From positions 1,564,005 to 1,628,004 of the forward strand of contig NC_014228.1 in assembly GCF_000252955.1 (NCBI RefSeq): a DNA stretch of 64,000 bases, given 5' to 3'. This DNA comes from Xenorhabdus nematophila ATCC 19061 (GTDB taxonomy: Bacteria; Pseudomonadota; Gammaproteobacteria; Enterobacterales; Enterobacteriaceae). Within the stretch, counting starts at the first letter, position 1. Each line of letters opens with the position of its first letter. Positions 47,901 to 55,238 of this stretch are shown here, in pieces. The translations under genes were made by a program, and so were the position numbers. The notes below the pieces were generated by a model. It saw nothing but the letters and a program-made list of their open reading frames with translations, had not been told where the DNA came from and did no database searches.

Positions 47901-49978
47901 GGCACCAGCAGCGTTGTTTGTGTTAAATCGAAACCAAAGGAGGTAAATAAAGGCGCGTTAAAGGGGGTTTCGGCAGCATAAGCTTCCTTCGCCGCGAGGG
48001 CATAGTTTGCCAGAGCAACCGGAGAAATCACCACGCCTTTAGGCTCTCCCGTCGAACCAGAGGTATACAGGATATAAGCCGGATTATCGTGGGTGGGTTC
48101 TGTTCCATTTTCTGAACTTGATGCAATTTCAAACCCTGTTTTATCTAAATCTGTTTTACCCAAATCTGCTTTACCCAAAGAAATGGACAACAAAGGTAAA
48201 TTCAGCCTTTCTGCAATGCTGCTGTCAGCCTCGGTATAAATGCAAAGAGATGCCCCGGAATTACGGGCAATAGCCGATAATCGGGCAACAGGCATAGTAG
48301 GGCAAGCAGGAACCACGGTAATATTTTCAATCAGACATGCCAGATAAGCGAGGGTAATTTCAGGGGTACGCCTTCCCACAATGAAGACCGGGCCGTGTGT
48401 ATCATGCCCATTGAACCTATCACGCAACTTGAGCCTGAACGGGTTAATCCATTGCAAACCCTGACGATAGGTCACAACATCAGCCGCCTGTTTGAATAAC
48501 AGGTTATCAGCATAACACTCAAACGCATGGTATAAATGAACACCAATCGGCGTTGTCGAAGACGCTTTCCAGGAATCGGTGTCTTGCCTGTTTTTAATGA
48601 GTGGTTTCTGTTCCGTTTCTTGTTGTTCTGCTTTTTGTTGTTCTGCTTCTTGTTGTTTTAATATGGCGAAAGCAGCTTCCATTGCATAGTCAGTGACTAT
48701 TCGTAAAAATTCGTGACACTGTTCTAATGACCATATCCTGCGGAAATCGCCTTCAAGCTTAAAATCCCCTTCTTCAAAGCGATCGTGGATATGGATTGTC
48801 GCAAAAAGTGCCTCTACCGCCTGCATGTGTTCAATCGATACTTCTGCGCCTAAAACCTCTTTCCGAAATATACCGGTTTGGTAAGAAACCCCAAAAGCGG
48901 GAGTGATCCTCTTCCAATCCTGTGACGCAAACTCGCTCCAGCGGGCACCTGGCGCATAACGTGAATGCGCGACAGCTTTTTGCAAACGTTGTTTGAGAGC
49001 ATGATAGCAATCCACCACGCCTTCACCCGTTTCACGAAACACGGGAATTAAAACGGGCGCCACTGCCATCGCGGCAGAACGTTTCTCTTCACTACTCCAA
49101 CGATTGAGCATAGGCGCTTGTAATAAAGCCCCATTACCATCTTCAATGACCATTTGCGTATAGGCAACAGCCGCAAAAAACAATCTGAAAATGGAGCCAC
49201 CCGATTTTTTGAACTGACGCAAAGTATCGTTGTGTGTTTTGCTCAGTTTATAATGTACACGCTTGGATCGGGGCGTTAAGGTACGATAATCACCCATCGG
49301 GTAACGACAGGATATTTTGTTGGCATGAGATGATTCCGGCCCATCAGATTCCTGCCCGTTAATCAGGCTGTCACTAAAAATACTCCGCCAATATATTTCA
49401 TCTCTTTGCCTGCGCCGGGAGTTTTCATAATTTTGTTCTCCCTCTGCATGAACTGAAAATAAAAGTGGTTCTGTATTCGGCTCTTCTTTCTCCAGAGCCT
49501 TCATCAGATGTTCTATCAGTACTGAAAACCCCTCACCATCCATCGCGGCATGATGCGCCTTAATAAACCATCCTGTTTGCCCCTGTTGAAAATGCACGGC
49601 AAAAATCCGCACCGGCGTCAATGACAAATCTTCTTTTATCAACATTTGGCGATCTGACCAACTCTCAAAAGCCTGTTTAGAGTCCGGGTAGTTGCTGAAA
49701 TCGACTTGGATTACTTCAGAATGGGAGGTGAGCCGGCGGATACCATGCCAATGTGTTGCCAAGTCACTCATTGCCACATCATCAGTCTCAAAACCGATGT
49801 GAAATATATCCATTGAGTCCCGGACGGTTTCGGCTGCCCGCACGAGCCCATCCAGAGGAATACTGCCATTTAAACGCACTGCAACACCCAAATAAAACGG
49901 ACAGCCAGTCAGATGAAACGCTTCCATTTTGAAAACAGCTTGCTGTGATCTTGACAACTCAAAAATCGTCTTCTTCAT
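41960..49978 (-). CDS. xcnA: XcnA, NRPS C-A(Asn)-PCP-E-C-A-PCP
   Basis: A 2672-residue NRPS that starts the pathway. C1 (about 1-440, HHAAMDG near 140) should be an acyl-starter condensation domain. A1 (about 480-1000) has specificity residues D-L-T-K-I-G-E-V-G-K, nearly identical to the Asn code. PCP1 (near 1060, GGDSIKA) is of the type placed before E domains. E (about 1120-1560) has HHxxxDxxSW near 1241, giving D-Asn. C2 (about 1570-2010) has HHILMDG near 1710. A2 (about 2050-2530) reads D-P-E-N-I-G-H-V-D-K, expected Arg. PCP2 (near 2583) is GGNSIKI. No TE follows; the acyl-D-Asn-Arg chain passes to XcnH. Upstream is a long AT-rich region and the ribosome site is weak. Confidence 0.94.
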   Translation of the reverse strand: MKKTIFELSRSQQAVFKMEAFHLTGCPFYLGVAVRLNGSIPLDGLVRAAETVRDSMDIFHIGFETDDVAMSDLATHWHGIRRLTSHSEVIQVDFSNYPDSKQAFESWSDRQMLIKEDLSLTPVRIFAVHFQQGQTGWFIKAHHAAMDGEGFSVLIEHLMKALEKEEPNTEPLLFSVHAEGEQNYENSRRRQRDEIYWRSIFSDSLINGQESDGPESSHANKISCRYPMGDYRTLTPRSKRVHYKLSKTHNDTLRQFKKSGGSIFRLFFAAVAYTQMVIEDGNGALLQAPMLNRWSSEEKRSAAMAVAPVLIPVFRETGEGVVDCYHALKQRLQKAVAHSRYAPGARWSEFASQDWKRITPAFGVSYQTGIFRKEVLGAEVSIEHMQAVEALFATIHIHDRFEEGDFKLEGDFRRIWSLEQCHEFLRIVTDYAMEAAFAILKQQEAEQQKAEQQETEQKPLIKNRQDTDSWKASSTTPIGVHLYHAFECYADNLLFKQAADVVTYRQGLQWINPFRLKLRDRFNGHDTHGPVFIVGRRTPEITLAYLACLIENITVVPACPTMPVARLSAIARNSGASLCIYTEADSSIAERLNLPLLSISLGKADLGKTDLDKTGFEIASSSENGTEPTHDNPAYILYTSGSTGEPKGVVISPVALANYALAAKEAYAAETPFNAPLFTSFGFDLTQTTLLVPVLSGGFIQAHEQDIRDNPELLQILLADESLTGVKCTPSHLSLMIENSPARSNPLTFIVGGESLSTSLVKKALSYFPAGSKVINEYGPTETTVGCCICSVSGEESDLDGNDKINTAVMPIGQALGKAEMAVKDSWGQTMPRGFKGEIWIGGPVLADGYLNNAVQTTEKFVHSVDGLSRWYRTGDLGLQDEQGVFHCLGRIDDEFKVRGYRIHPAEIEKAVEDVLVSLDGNDNDSWKLKALKLVVDERDGVEKYETIVLCSSQPIPHDDPEFQRRLKAKLPDAWMPTLYCAVQPWPINANGKVDTAALAVAAKAKLMESGSSLFSLVNELGQKVAGSYQLPVWLNEEFLKPIWPQSVDFTTSFLEQGGDSIKAIRLVALLTREGIRISASELLTLNSLGSVLEKACIAQLEKDTTDSVISEKTEANWVRHLPSISWFRQQGFKYSNRLQQGMVLELKPALCAEEINAAISVVKARHRIFSLRANQALTEFYFEPSKPDSDTLTEGETLVPGEQLADRLNQLQSRVSLETQPSVHTVVFDAVSQKNYLIWVCHHLICDVHSWIFLLDELDQAIRQIGSRHDTAKEATEEQGAFLWGKWLSEHVSGTDSAPCGDTTHYPAAVPVTLALSICSRDFKSIEQRFKAERSQLIVAALMEVMQDNGILPSQPVVLLENHGRLFSEAGIPTAWNAEMASAVGWFTGFNQLTLDVPVEPSAPCSQTAFLRILKSGLSEDKQSWEAQLGLNNTGKRPLICINDIGFGLDGSRTWSHFSLDQTLSGGFRHPDEKSTADFDILIRDCLESGDVLVELQLGMPDADSDKAHHYLAQLNEKLLAWCDSQNDVSRDPQVEHHLEQPLIPADFPLCQLAQSEFDCLIKGVNAVSDNNYLEELLEATPQANGLLFHALKDGNSAYHIGVAFSVKVDADEKTLLEVWQQIQQSQPALRSIFVWEGIRIPHQIIYALPRIPFEYVRVDAITPHLSCRQRCLDWLAHSKATPFELNKEVFRLVGFHDVNAGTLSLAFSFHHILMDGWSSSLLISLWLQGLRQQKIVPLDARNYSQQLWQGLSSEALIHSREYWQDVFQHLPNGEVSATTKLLAEPLFRADEQDEVARKTNERLCVNSLWREERKVAIESLCHRAGVTPASFIYLCWALTLAKFTFQKTIALGCTFSGRGRALTQGVDRQPLGLFINTVPLILTLEGQWNTEVALRSVFQALQQAQQYEKTPPLLIREEAGINDELYDSIVVFDNYPIDASLKDAGSGAFLTDLYSEETTHFGLTLTVSGMEQWRVELSTGEMFKGALDSVKTAFNAFESLAEDLISNTTDTLIEDLFLKLNAKEPEETSLSMGEINEYIPDINSRLQEIYQRLDGYPQEISLIDGQHKISNHELLKAMSAVQERLRLSGFIPGDRVAVHLEKGVLSTQAILAILFSGGSYCYINPKDPLQRKKKLLDLANCNIVLSGTAFNQELGAGTNYLLLDIEENILQPAEEQPIVWLNRQPEDEFYFIFTSGTTGTPKGISIRNESVANLLDWFIQETALTAADRVLGLTDLNFDPSVEDLFASFVVGATLIYPSPDVLLERQAFINVVQSESITLINFIPGAISQLIQDAPFFPSMRLWIFGGEELPKRLRDDLLRQGYAVSNHYGPSETTVDCLSAKQSLATGVAVGWPIQNVIAYCADIFGKPLPANVRGELWVGGRAVARGYTTNPVETAKYFVKPKYLAQYSQHPFYRTGDMVTFSAETGFRYLGRIDDQIKVNGVRIEPRELERVVETLDTVKASCLLPATTSKGKRQWHLFVDSTEQPALLEPRVREHIRRNFPDTWLPSLIVVVDGFKRTITGKIDRQSLQEHAAQKLLAKPVEDHLLLADPAAVKVRAIWQEVLENERVGTETNFFEAGGNSIKIITLQSLLQQAFNREIRVITLFEHPTIASFTNWIKQGQLSCGQVSETELTSTSDKVSSQAHLQRSFQSGKSRLADRRRKSTGN

Positions 49979-50405
49979 GGTTTAAATACTCGTTTTGGTG
50001 AAGAGCAGACACTACCTATGCTTGATGCAATTTCACTATCAAGGTTTAAGGAGTTTCATTGTAATAATCGTAAAAAATGCCCAATACTGTTCCGATAACA
50101 TCGAATTTATATTAATGAAATGGCCATGTTTCAAAAACACGTAAAAAGTAATTCATAAATCGAGTCAGCAAAATTCAATTATTTCCATACTTTCGTTATA
50201 AATATTGTAAGTTTGTCATTTTCTTGCTGTCGTGTTCCATATTGAAATCGATTAAATACATAACCATTTAACTTAAAATTAAAAATATCGACAAAACATT
50301 AACATCAGAAAAAATCAATATAACCTATGGGTTAATTGCTTTTCACAAAAAACTCATTACTCCCATATATTTATATAATGATTTTTATTGACATTAGAAT
50401 ATAAA

Positions 50406-50735
50406 TTAAGTTGGTGCCATAATTAATAGATTTCCACTTGCATCATACAAGTAAAAAGATAAACAATCATAAATACAGATAATTTCTCGATTAAAATGAA
50501 TGAGTGCAATAAAAAACAATATAGTTTTAAGAAAGAAGAACACAAAAAATGAAGCGTTACGAGACGTAACTGCATTAAAGACAAATACAACCTTATTTAC
50601 TAAGATTATATTAGAATAAGATAGACCATATAGAATAAGACTAATCATATTTGATATGAAATAAATTTTGACAATACTCCAAAAAAAATAAAAACCTACC
50701 CTTCCACTAGTGAAATTATATTGATGAGAAACCAT
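50406..50735 (-). CDS. Doubtful small membrane-type hypothetical protein
   Basis: A 109-residue frame with about three hydrophobic stretches rich in Phe and Ile (for example FFVFFFLKTILFFIALIHF). I recognise no family. The DNA is as AT-rich as the flanks, and AGGGA lies too close to the ATG to be a good ribosome site. It may be a decayed gene or chance; it is listed because nothing else occupies this stretch. Confidence 0.22.
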   Translation of the reverse strand: MVSHQYNFTSGRVGFYFFWSIVKIYFISNMISLILYGLSYSNIILVNKVVFVFNAVTSRNASFFVFFFLKTILFFIALIHFNREIICIYDCLSFYLYDASGNLLIMAPT

Positions 50736-50883
50736 TTCCCTAATAATCCTAAAGTTGATAGCATTTATTATTATAAAATATAAATTCCCTTTATACGTTC
50801 TCCATTACCTATGGTGTAAATGAAACTTCTTTACTTTTCCATAGGAATCAATAAATTTTTGTCATCGGACAAAATAACAGCTT

Positions 50884-50940
50884 TTATACTCTTTATCTTT
50901 CAAGTTACGTTTTTTTAGCTGTGTCTTGAAATCCTTACTA
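50884..50940. repeat. Degenerate ERIC remnant
   Basis: ATCTTTCAAGTTACG followed by TTTTAGCTGTGTCTTGAAATCC resembles the two ERIC outer arms joined with the centre lost and several base changes. Confidence 0.45.
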
Positions 50941-51633
50941 TTTTTCATGTAATTATTAGCACAATCAAATTAAAACCATTAATAAAATATATTAAACAAG
51001 TATAAATAAAAAAGATACCGTTAATTTTAATAAACTAAGGTTATCATCACTTTTTGTACTTCATAACCACATAACCAACGCACACACTTTACCTTACAGT
51101 GCGTCATTAATTCGAACCTTACAATAATATTAACTACCGATCAACGGATAAATTCGAAAAGCATGTTTAAAATCTTCCTTTAACACTATCACATTTGAAA
51201 AATAATAAAAATCCCTATTAAATCAATGCAATAATTAAAAATCACAAATACAAACAGCAATAACAATTTTAATTACACTGAAGAAGACATAAAAAATCAA
51301 AGGTATATTAAATATAAATAATGCCATAAAAATTATCAGACATTTAAATTTTATTATCCCCTATTAATTTACTATACCTGATAAAAAACATAATTCACTT
51401 GCGATTAAATGTAAACAATAGCCGAGAAAATCATCACTCTGACTGTGAAAAAATAACATTTATAATTCCATCCCATCACATAGAATAAAAAATCAACGAA
51501 ATTCCGTTATTTTTGATCTGAGTTCAAAAAGAAATAAAATAAGTTGATTAACTATGTACACTTTATCTGACGTAAATAATTTATACCCGAGGAGTTCAAT
51601 ATCCAATAACTAACCGGCTTTAAGGAGAAACAG

Positions 51634-52560
51634 ATGACATACCAATCGCCTCACTCTCCCGAAATAAAATATCAGCCCTGGGAAACCAATGACGCCCCGC
51701 TGTTTATTATTCTTGGGCAATCCAATAGCTATGGTCACGGAACACAATTGCCACCAAATGAAAGAATTACCCAAGGTTTGAACAATGTATTCACTCTCTC
51801 CCTGCCAGACGTTTATCACATCAACGTTCCAGCCATTAATTGGGTAAAACTGACCAGTTTTGGCAATGCCAATATTGGCGCTCCCATCGGTTTACAACGC
51901 GGTAATCAAGATCACCCTTATAATGCAGCCAACCGTTTCGCCAAATTCTGGCAAGACCATATCAGTCAGGGCAATGCGCTTAATTTGCCTGATCTTTACG
52001 TCATTTTGATGGGTTTTGGCGGGCAAGGAATGTATCTGAATAATCCCCCCGATAACCGCTGGGCACCGGAGCGCGATCCCAACGATGCAGAATCCCTTTA
52101 TCCTCGTGCAATCAGAACATTGCGTATGGCCGTTCAGTCACTGCGAAAAATAGGAAAAAATCCTCGCATTCTCGCGGTTCATTGGAATCAATGGGAAGCG
52201 GAAACGGAGAGCTTAGCGGCAGCCAAAGCAGCAGAGATGAATTTTACTCGTATTATTACAGGCGTAAGTGATGCAATCGGTTCCCGTCATATTCCGTGGC
52301 GTTTGTATTACCCACTTTCGGTCTCTTTTGATCCCCTTAATACCAGTTATGTTAATGAAGCAACTGAAGATGTCATTGCCGTTGATCCCAATCACCGTAC
52401 TTTGATGGATGCACGGAATTCACCAAATTATACCGGGATCGCATCTGAGTATGGCGTGTTTCTGCCTGATGAGATGCATTATGATGGTGCAACCCAAACT
52501 TGGTTTGCCCAACAGGAATGGGAATTGATTTTATCGGGTTATAAAGGAGTTAAAGTATAA
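51634..52560 (+). CDS. SGNH/sialate O-acetylesterase-like hydrolase
   Basis: A 308-residue protein with the SGNH-type nucleophile motif FIILGQSNSYG (Ser30) near the N-terminus and the C-terminal acid/base pair in LPDEMHYDG (Asp279, His282), as in the sialate O-acetylesterase/CE6-like family. No signal peptide is seen, so it is probably cytoplasmic or exported by another route. Its likely reaction is removal of acetyl or similar esters from a sugar or glycan; the substrate is unknown. A good ribosome site (AAGGAG) precedes the ATG and a strong terminator follows, so it is a single-gene transcript. I see no link to the xcn genes. Confidence 0.75.
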   Translation: MTYQSPHSPEIKYQPWETNDAPLFIILGQSNSYGHGTQLPPNERITQGLNNVFTLSLPDVYHINVPAINWVKLTSFGNANIGAPIGLQRGNQDHPYNAANRFAKFWQDHISQGNALNLPDLYVILMGFGGQGMYLNNPPDNRWAPERDPNDAESLYPRAIRTLRMAVQSLRKIGKNPRILAVHWNQWEAETESLAAAKAAEMNFTRIITGVSDAIGSRHIPWRLYYPLSVSFDPLNTSYVNEATEDVIAVDPNHRTLMDARNSPNYTGIASEYGVFLPDEMHYDGATQTWFAQQEWELILSGYKGVKV

Positions 52561-52569
52561 ATCATATGC

Positions 52570-52592
52570 GGCGGCATCAGCCGCCATTTTTT
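52570..52592 (+). terminator. Rho-independent terminator after the SGNH hydrolase
   Basis: GGCGGC (52570-52575) and GCCGCC (52580-52585) pair around ATCA and are followed by ATTTTTT. The hairpin begins 10 bp after the stop codon. Confidence 0.9.
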
Positions 52593-52784
52593 ACATTAGC
52601 TGTACTAATTCAGACCTGATTCTGTCAATTTGCCCAATCATCCATTCATAATCTACAGATGAAAACAAACTCACAACTATAAATGTAAAGAATAAAAAAA
52701 CAATATAATTAAATAAACAGGGGATTATGCTTTTGATTTGTATCTTTTTAATTCTTATTCAATCTTATTATCCAGAGTTTTGTC

Positions 52785-52888
52785 TAAGCCGTTACTAAGA
52801 AATTCTTTTCCGAATAGGAAATATTTAGTGACGGTTTATTCTATTTAAGGCAATAAGCAATGAGTCCGTCTAAAACTGTTAATAGGAA
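52785..52888. repeat. 104-bp direct repeat, left copy
   Basis: It aligns without gaps to 56104-56207, with 13 mismatches by my count. Each copy begins TAAGCCG and holds a dyad (here CCGTTACT with AGTGACGG) around TTTTCCGAATAGGAAA, then the identical stretch TTTATTCTATTTAAGG. The two copies flank the three-gene cassette. The rest of the 616-bp gap before that cassette shows no gene. Confidence 0.85.
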
Positions 52889-53176
52889 TCCCTTTACACT
52901 CCGGTGGCGAGGAATTTCTAACCGATAATTCTGATAGATAATTTCAGAAAAAAATTAAATTTAAATAATTTGACTTATTGTATATAAATCCAAAATGTTA
53001 ATAATATGTTATTAAAGCTCAATTAATTTAACCAGTATATTTCTAGATAAAGATGTTCATAGTTAGTGAAATGCAGAGATCCACTAGGTAGAAAAGTTGA
53101 GAAAGGCCGTACTGCTTTCGGAGCCATAGAACAGCCTTTCGATTGCCAATAACAATAAAATCAATAGCGAGCACAT

Positions 53177-54061
53177 ATGCAACAAATCAGCATTTCAAAC
53201 AGCCACAGCCTGGTTCAATCCGAGGCTGAGTTATTCGACTTGATTCTCAACGAAGTGACTAACACTCCGCATTCGGATCTTGTCATTATGGCGGGGCATT
53301 TCATGCTCTTTCTTGACGAAGCTCAAGGATGTCTTGTACCAGGGATCATTGAAGAAAATACCTCACTTATGCATGAACGAATTGCGCGACGCGTAGGAAT
53401 CTTTCCTGGATATACCTGGGAACTTGGTGTTCGAATCGCAGAGCGGCTTGAACATCAATTCGAAGCGATCAAATTCCTGCTACTCATCAACGATTGGCAG
53501 TATGTTTCGCTCAACAACGGACCGGCATCTGAACTAAGACGTGTCTTCTACGAACAATTTTCAGAGCTTCCGGCTTCGTATAGTTCTGTTTTGAAGCGGA
53601 GCGGACAATTCTCCGAACAAAACATACTTGCCAGCCGAAAGCACCCTGTTGCTTATCCAGAGACTTGGTTGAAATACCGATTCCAGAAAAGCGCTGATAA
53701 GTTAGTAAAAGCAGGGCTGCTAAATCGTCGTGTTCTTGATGACGGTCCTGATGCCGGAACCGAAATTTCCCTTGTGGATGAAAATGGTGACTATAGACCT
53801 CTCATTACCTGTGGTGTGACTGGATGTGCAGGAGAAATCACCGAGATGATTGCTGAGGTTTACAAGGCGCAACATCGTCTTCTGGTGATCTTTGCCCCCA
53901 GCGAATGCTTTCAACCTGTCAAAACAGGAGTAAGCACTGCGCTTTCCCTGTATGGGCTTCCGGGTATGAAGGTGATTATTGCAGATCCAGGTGGAAGCGG
54001 GGAAATGCAGCCACAAGAGATCTACTCGAAGCTTGTTAACATTGTGGTTTTCACTTCCTGA
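53177..54061 (+). CDS. Unknown protein, first gene of the desulfurase/methyltransferase cassette
   Basis: A 294-residue soluble protein I do not recognise. It has four cysteines (52, 212, 217, 244); two lie in the segment ITCGVTGCAGEITEM, which could carry a persulfide or bind a ligand, though that is inference. The C-terminal part has a Gly-rich turn (ADPGGSGEM). No signal peptide or membrane helix is visible. It ends 12 bp before the cysteine desulfurase gene, so the three genes are probably one operon. The DNA is clearly less AT-rich than the xcn genes, suggesting a different origin. Confidence 0.75.
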   Translation: MQQISISNSHSLVQSEAELFDLILNEVTNTPHSDLVIMAGHFMLFLDEAQGCLVPGIIEENTSLMHERIARRVGIFPGYTWELGVRIAERLEHQFEAIKFLLLINDWQYVSLNNGPASELRRVFYEQFSELPASYSSVLKRSGQFSEQNILASRKHPVAYPETWLKYRFQKSADKLVKAGLLNRRVLDDGPDAGTEISLVDENGDYRPLITCGVTGCAGEITEMIAEVYKAQHRLLVIFAPSECFQPVKTGVSTALSLYGLPGMKVIIADPGGSGEMQPQEIYSKLVNIVVFTS

Positions 54062-54073
54062 CGGGGAGGCGTT

Positions 54074-55228
54074 ATGAATATCAATGAAAACTCGACTGGC
54101 ATCATCTATCTAGATCATTGCGCCACAACCCCATGTTTTCCTGAGGTTGCCGACATGATGCGGTTCTATATGGACTGTGAATTTGGTAACCCTTCCTCTG
54201 CACACGTCATGGGACGTCGGGCTCGACATGCGATTGATAATGCAACGCAACAAGTTGCGTCTCTCATCGGTGCTCGCCCAGAGGAGATTATCTTTACATC
54301 GGGTGCTACGGAAGCGAACAACATCGCACTTTTCTCAAGTTTTGCTCACAACGAAAGCGCTCCTACAGGGGCGCTACTTTGCCCCATTGATCACAAGTCT
54401 GTATTACATGTCGGCAAAGAATTAGCTCGCCGGGGCCTTGCTGTCGATTACCTTGCAGTTGCTGCCAATGGTCGAGTGCAACCGGAAGATGTCATGGCTA
54501 AACTGACATCCGCCACTCGTATTGTCAGCATTGCTCACGTGAATTCTGAATTAGGCACGGTTCAGCCGGTGGACGAGATCGCCGCTATCACGCATCGGTC
54601 AGGTGCCTGGCTACATGTGGATGCTGTTCAGTCGGTTGGCAAAGTTCCCGTGAACGTTAAGAACACTGGGATTGATATGCTTTCATTTTCCGCTCACAAG
54701 CTACGGGGACCGAAAGGAATTGGAGCACTCTTCGTTGATGCACGTATAGCTGCGCGTTTGAGGCCATTCATTTATGGCGGAGGTCAGAATCCTCTGCGCA
54801 GCGGCACGTTACCAACGCCACTGATTGTAGGGTTCGGCCTTGCGTGTCAAATGATTCAATCGACCCTGATTCAACGCCAAACAAGAGTCAATGCACTAAG
54901 AGACTATTTCATTGCTCGTCTTCGTCAAAGAGTGCCGGACGCCGTATTGAATACAGATATCTCCTGTAGTTCCCCATATATAGTGAGCGTTCAGTTCGAA
55001 GGCATCGCTTCAGAGGCGCTAATATCCGGGTTGCACCAGGTAGCTATTTCGTCAGGTTCAGCCTGCAACTCCGCAGAATTACAACCCTCACATGTTCTTA
55101 CAGGCATTGGCTTGAGCACAGCTCAAGCCAATGCGTCGGTTCGGTTCTGTCTAGATCCAGATCTTGATAATGCTGTGCTGGACACTGCAATCGAACACCT
55201 TGTCTTCCGCCTAAATTCTATTCGTTAG
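54074..55228 (+). CDS. Cysteine desulfurase, IscS/NifS class
   Basis: A 384-residue PLP enzyme (aminotransferase class V). Landmarks: YLDHCATTP near the start, GNPSSAH, FTSGATEANN, Asp183 in HVDAVQS for the PLP pyridine nitrogen, Lys209 in SAHKLRGPKG for the PLP Schiff base, and the mobile-loop Cys331 in SGSACNS, which would carry the persulfide. It would move sulfur from cysteine to an acceptor. It does not sit beside isc scaffold genes or dnd genes, so a special acceptor is likely, perhaps its cassette neighbour. Gaps to both neighbours are 10-12 bp. Confidence 0.9.
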   Translation: MNINENSTGIIYLDHCATTPCFPEVADMMRFYMDCEFGNPSSAHVMGRRARHAIDNATQQVASLIGARPEEIIFTSGATEANNIALFSSFAHNESAPTGALLCPIDHKSVLHVGKELARRGLAVDYLAVAANGRVQPEDVMAKLTSATRIVSIAHVNSELGTVQPVDEIAAITHRSGAWLHVDAVQSVGKVPVNVKNTGIDMLSFSAHKLRGPKGIGALFVDARIAARLRPFIYGGGQNPLRSGTLPTPLIVGFGLACQMIQSTLIQRQTRVNALRDYFIARLRQRVPDAVLNTDISCSSPYIVSVQFEGIASEALISGLHQVAISSGSACNSAELQPSHVLTGIGLSTAQANASVRFCLDPDLDNAVLDTAIEHLVFRLNSIR

Positions 55229-55238
55229 GAGCACACCC

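Larger units (their letters stand above)
49979..51633. other. Long AT-rich intergenic region between xcnA and the SGNH hydrolase gene
   Basis: About 1.65 kb, very AT-rich. It should hold the xcnA promoter (minus) and that of the hydrolase gene (plus), but I see no convincing minus-35/minus-10 pair. It contains one doubtful ORF (50406-50735, minus) and a worn ERIC remnant (50884-50940). I see no RNA gene in it. Confidence 0.5.

Noticed and set aside
6977..49978. A fabclavine or zeamine-type cluster, because a polyamine gene lies next to an NRPS/PKS cluster
   Set aside because: The PUFA-synthase-like genes that make the polyamine part of those compounds are absent, and every assembly-line gene fits the xenocoumacin pathway.
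8670..49978. Amicoumacin cluster
   Set aside because: Amicoumacin is a related dihydroisocoumarin, but this gene order, the second XcnA module (expected Arg) and the xcnM/xcnN pair fit xenocoumacin.
52861..52929. 22-codon frame starting in the left 104-bp repeat
   Set aside because: The frame is not kept in the right copy and has no clear ribosome site; it is probably chance.
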